The translations under genes were made by a program, and so were the position numbers. A DNA stretch of 64,000 nt from Idiomarina piscisalsi (lineage in GTDB: Bacteria; Pseudomonadota; Gammaproteobacteria; Enterobacterales; Alteromonadaceae): the NCBI RefSeq assembly GCF_002211765.1, contig NZ_CP022133.1, forward strand, positions 930,001 to 994,000, in the 5' to 3' direction. Positions 61,154-64,000 of this stretch are shown one piece after another. The stretch's first letter is position 1. The number at the start of each line of letters is the position of its first letter. The notes under the pieces are model-generated. The model did not search any database. It worked only from the letters and a program-made list of their open reading frames with translations, and was not told where the DNA came from.

Positions 61154-61513
61154 GGGGCTGATCAGGATTCGACGGGATACACGAAACCCAAGGTGCATGC
61201 CGAGGTGAGGCTGGCCTCGTAAAAAGCCTCAACGTTATAGTTGCAAACGACGACAACTACGCTCTAGCGGCTTAATAACCCGCTAAGCCCGTCCCCCAGC
61301 GCTTTGTCTACGAGACTGGATCAGGACGGCTCGACCTAAGGTAGACTCGCGTGGATGCTTTGTCCGGAGCTGAAGCGTTAAATTCAATCGGACTCACCTA
61401 TGAACGAAGCCTGTTAGTCGGCGTCGCATAGGTTAAACAAAAGACTGACTAAGCATGTAGGACCGAGGATGTAGGTATTGCGGACGCGGGTTCAACTCCC
61501 GCCAGCTCCACCA
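61154..61513 (+). ncRNA. ssrA: Transfer-messenger RNA (tmRNA, SsrA)
   Basis: tmRNA with SmpB frees stalled ribosomes and adds a degradation tag. The 5' end GGGGCTGATCAGGATTCGAC and the 3' end GCCAGCTCCACCA are canonical; the acceptor GGGGCTG pairs with CAGCTCC through one G-U pair. The T arm is GCGGGTTCAACTCCCGC. The tag frame runs from GCA at 61243 to TAA at 61273-61275 and encodes ANDDNYALAA, with Asp at the fourth place where E. coli has Glu. Length is 360 bases, with CCA encoded at 61511-61513. Confidence 0.98.
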
Positions 61514-61520
61514 ATTCCAT

Positions 61521-61548
61521 AAAAAGCCGCTCATCTGAGCGGCTTTTT
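61521..61548 (+). terminator. Rho-independent terminator of tmRNA
   Basis: AAAAAGCCGCTCA (61521-61533) pairs with TGAGCGGCTTTTT (61536-61548), ending in a T run that continues with CTTTTCC. It starts seven bases after the tmRNA CCA. The A run on the left makes it usable from the minus strand too, for the small membrane protein gene. Confidence 0.94.
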
Positions 61549-61583
61549 CTTTTCCTCACACAGCCACCGGTTAAGGGCTGACT

Positions 61584-61790
61584 TTATTCGTCAATTGAAT
61601 TGAGTTTCCAGGGCCCAAACGCAATAAAGTACAGCAAAACGATATTGGCAAAGGGGATTAAAATTAACAGCCCAAGGGGACCGGGGTAACCAATACGTTG
61701 GCATATTTTCCAGGCAGGAATGACAAAAACAATCCCCACAATGAGCATCCACAGAAAGCCCATATTAGTAAACATATTGTGATCCATCAT
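61584..61790 (-). CDS. Small two-helix membrane protein
   Basis: A 68-residue protein with two hydrophobic segments: FLWMLIVGIVFVIPAWKICQ and GLLILIPFANIVLLYFIAFG. Between them is IGYPGPL, and FGPWK follows the second. It resembles the small proteins of unknown function in gammaproteobacteria with a GYPGWLG-type turn. The ATG at 61790 has AAGG seven bases upstream; an upstream in-frame ATG at 61817 has no ribosome site. It converges on the tmRNA terminator. Confidence 0.7.
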   Translation of the reverse strand: MMDHNMFTNMGFLWMLIVGIVFVIPAWKICQRIGYPGPLGLLILIPFANIVLLYFIAFGPWKLNSIDE

Positions 61791-62019
61791 AAAACCGCCT
61801 TGTTTGACAGGGTTCATAATGACGGTAGACTAAGTTCGCTCATGTTGCAAAAAAGTAAACGGTTTGTGCCGAACTGAGTGTTATTGGTTTTCTCTCTCAC
61901 GATAATGACCACTTAGGAAAACTGATTCTTAGAAACAACTGCCTGCTCTATTCAGGTAACGCAAGTAACGTGCGCTATTTGAGAGGACTTTTAGCTATTT
62001 CATATTACTGAGGCGGGAT

Positions 62020-62751
62020 ATGGCGCAAAAGAAACGTTCAAGTCGCTGGCGAGTTTGGCACCGTTGGTTGTCTTTAATTTTTGGCGTACAGATGGTCGTT
62101 TGGGCACTAAGCGGTGCTTACATGGTGTTCTTTGACTTGGATTATATCCATGGTGATCATCTGGTTCAGGATATTAGTCAACCTTTGCCTGAACATACCC
62201 ATATTGCGAGCCTCGATGAGTTGTTCGCCACCTACCCTGAGACGCGCTCGGTTTCCCTTGAAACCCGCTGGCTCGACAATACACTACAGACGGTTTACAA
62301 GCTGGAAACGGCCAAAGGCTCGTTGTTGGTCAACGCCGAGTCGTTGCGGCTTATTGAGTTGAATGAGCAGCACATTAAAGCGCTTGCCAATCGTTATTAC
62401 GCTCCAGAGCAAGCGAATATTGAATCGGTTGTTTATATGACTGATAACCCGCCTACGGAAATTAGTGAAAAACTGCTGCCGGTGTGGCAAGTCAATTATG
62501 ACGACTTTGGTAATACCAGCCTTTATCTGTCAGAAACGACGGGAGACTTGTTGGTCAAGCGACACAATTTCTGGCGTGGCTTCGATATCGCCTGGATGTT
62601 GCACATTATGGACTATGAAGAGCGTGTGGATATAGAAACCTGGTGGTTAAAAGGCTTTATTATTGGCACGTTCATTCTGATGGTAACGGGTATTGTTTTA
62701 CTGGTTTATGCCATTAGCTTTAAACGAACGCCGGCCGGAGGTTCCCAATAA
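62020..62751 (+). CDS. PepSY-associated membrane protein (first of a tandem pair)
   Basis: The protein opens with WRVWHRWLSLIFGVQMVVWA, the PepSY-TM family signature, followed by a periplasmic PepSY-like part of about 150 residues and a second helix pair region at WWLKGFIIGTFILMVTGIVLLV. The conserved His residues (HRW, LHIMDY) could bind haem, as proposed for PepSY-TM reductases. The next gene starts in its stop codon (TAATG) and its N-terminal half is homologous, so the pair arose by tandem duplication. The upstream 61818-62019 region shows no gene. Confidence 0.85.
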   Translation: MAQKKRSSRWRVWHRWLSLIFGVQMVVWALSGAYMVFFDLDYIHGDHLVQDISQPLPEHTHIASLDELFATYPETRSVSLETRWLDNTLQTVYKLETAKGSLLVNAESLRLIELNEQHIKALANRYYAPEQANIESVVYMTDNPPTEISEKLLPVWQVNYDDFGNTSLYLSETTGDLLVKRHNFWRGFDIAWMLHIMDYEERVDIETWWLKGFIIGTFILMVTGIVLLVYAISFKRTPAGGSQ

Positions 62752-64000
62752 TGCGATTTATGCAGTGGCTGCATCGTTGGGTCAGTCTTATTCTGGTCGT
62801 TCAGGTTGTATTGTGGTTAATCAGTGGTTTCTTTTTTGCGCTAACCGGGCATCAAGGCATGTCTGGACATCAATATATGGTGCCTCAAAAAACGTTTACT
62901 GAACTGAGGAAAGTGGCAGCAAAAGTCGACTTTGAAGAAATAAAACAATGGTTTCCAAATGCTCATTCTGTTGAGTTGGTTAGTGTAGCCGGGGTTGGTC
63001 AGTATCAGGTGACATTACCGGATGATGTTATTTACATTGATGCAAACACTGGAGACTACTGGAGTACCGATGAAGCGCTGGCAACGCGATTGGCACTTCT
63101 CAGTTACAGTGGACCAGGCTCGGTTGAATCTGTTGAGCGGGTAACCGGTAGTAATGAAGTCAATGGATGGACTGATCCGGGCTTTCGTATCAATATGGCG
63201 GATGATCTCAATACGCGAATATACGTTGATATGGCGTCTGCTCAGGTGGTTGAGCATCGAAATACCCCGTGGACGATTGCTGATTGGGCTTTCCGTTTGC
63301 ATTTTATGGACTACAGCGGTGGTCGTAGCTTCAACCATTTATTGATTTGGAGTGCAGGGTTATTGGCGCTTTGGTTTTCGTTATCAGGGCTGATATTACT
63401 TGGACGTAACCTTATTAATGGCGACTTCAACCCCGGGCGCAAGAAGACGTGGCTTGAGCAATTTCAACAGCAAGGGCACCCGGTTGCCAGCAGTTGTGGT
63501 GGTGGCGGCACGTGTGGGCTTTGTAAAGTAACGTTGAAAGGCGATAACCTTCCTGAGCCAAATGACTCTGAGACTGCGTTGCTGAACCGTGACGAACTGA
63601 ACGCCGGCGTGAGGCTGTCCTGCCAACACAAAGTTTCTACGGCATACAGTGTTGAGTTGGCTGATAAAGCGGTGAGTGACACTCGCTTAACATTAGTCAA
63701 CAAGCGGCAACTAACACCATCGATTGTTGAGCTGACGTTTACCAGCCCCGGGAATCTTACCTACCATGCGGGACAGTTTATGCAGTTTCGTATTCCACAC
63801 CTAAATGAGGTGTTGATACGACATTATTCGATGGCAACGCGCCCAGACTTAAACAAGCTTGTCTTTAACGTACGGCAAATGACATCTCCTCAAGAGGGCG
63901 TTCCCCCCGGAGTTGGTTCTAATTATTTATGCCATTTAGAAGTGGGAGCCAATGTTGATGCGACTGGGCCCTTCGGTGACTTCCAGTTGACTGAACAGAA
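62751..64000 (+). CDS. PepSY membrane protein fused to NqrF-like [2Fe-2S]/FAD reductase (runs off window)
   Basis: The frame is open from the ATG at 62751 to the window end (416 codons). Residues 1-200 mirror the upstream gene: LHRWVSLILVVQVVLWLISG, a PepSY-like loop, LHFMDYSGGRSFNHLLIW and a second helix. Residues 240-300 are a plant-type ferredoxin domain with Cys249, Cys255, Cys258 and Cys291, the CX5CX2CX32C spacing of NqrF (CGGGGTCGLCKV). The FAD domain then begins, with RHYSMA at 357-362 and GPFGDF. The NAD-binding domain lies beyond the window. It is an NADH-to-quinone or extracytoplasmic electron path by inference. Confidence 0.85.
   Translation, partial: MRFMQWLHRWVSLILVVQVVLWLISGFFFALTGHQGMSGHQYMVPQKTFTELRKVAAKVDFEEIKQWFPNAHSVELVSVAGVGQYQVTLPDDVIYIDANTGDYWSTDEALATRLALLSYSGPGSVESVERVTGSNEVNGWTDPGFRINMADDLNTRIYVDMASAQVVEHRNTPWTIADWAFRLHFMDYSGGRSFNHLLIWSAGLLALWFSLSGLILLGRNLINGDFNPGRKKTWLEQFQQQGHPVASSCGGGGTCGLCKVTLKGDNLPEPNDSETALLNRDELNAGVRLSCQHKVSTAYSVELADKAVSDTRLTLVNKRQLTPSIVELTFTSPGNLTYHAGQFMQFRIPHLNEVLIRHYSMATRPDLNKLVFNVRQMTSPQEGVPPGVGSNYLCHLEVGANVDATGPFGDFQLTEQ

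Noticed and set aside
61901..61919. Fur-box-like GATAATGA upstream of the PepSY pair
   Set aside because: Only the first eight of 19 positions match consensus; the rest diverges.

Overview
The window is a dense stretch of chromosome from a marine-type gammaproteobacterium, most likely Idiomarina or a close relative in the Alteromonadales. This is an inference. It rests on an SMC-type condensin gene in a smc-zipA-ligA cluster with divergent cysZ, the gammaproteobacterial order mltD-gloB-yafS-like-rnhA-dnaQ, a TIGR03503-type gene after dnaQ, a mid-40s GC impression, and many genes for peptide, branched-chain amino acid and fatty acid breakdown. I saw no insertion sequence, prophage or CRISPR array.

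Layout. 1-2140: 3' half of a class I fumarase, then rmuC. 2148-9499: cysZ divergent from smc-zipA-ligA (chromosome organisation, division, replication). 9496-16201: mltD with a small exported protein, gloB, a methyltransferase, a rhodanese, rnhA, dnaQ and a membrane-anchored TIGR03503-type protein. 16265-16514: a strong promoter and two tandem tRNA-Asp genes. 16739-26170: a lipoprotein peptidyl-dipeptidase, type II NADH dehydrogenase, dnaE, accA and tilS. 26167-33783: a diguanylate cyclase, a frameshifted CPA2 cation/proton antiporter, and an RND efflux pair. 33858-39535: a DUF599 membrane protein, an AstE-like deacylase and the three-gene branched-chain 2-oxoacid dehydrogenase operon. 39546-39707: a large nested palindrome. 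39795-44879: EEP-family protein, a damaged EamA transporter with its DUF3293 partner, a VOC protein, a soluble PAS-PAS chemoreceptor and an SDR. 44883-52734: two AbgT transporters flanking rnhB, a 2-oxoglutarate oxygenase, a 5'-nucleotidase lipoprotein and a Bcr/CflA exporter. 52793-59172: fadE with candidate fatty-acid operators, a DUF3108 protein, purMN, and a GNAT-peptidase C39 fusion. 59249-61548: an old yellow enzyme, elbB and tmRNA. 61584-64000: a small membrane protein and two PepSY membrane proteins. The second PepSY protein is fused to an NqrF-like ferredoxin-flavin reductase and runs off the window.

Most genes are housekeeping. The parts that reward a second look are the PepSY/NqrF-like electron-transfer pair at the right end, the GNAT-C39 fusion, the 162-base palindrome after bkdB, two apparent one-base deletions (CPA2 antiporter and EamA transporter), the variant PP-loop in TilS, and operator-like palindromes in front of the bkd operon and fadE.
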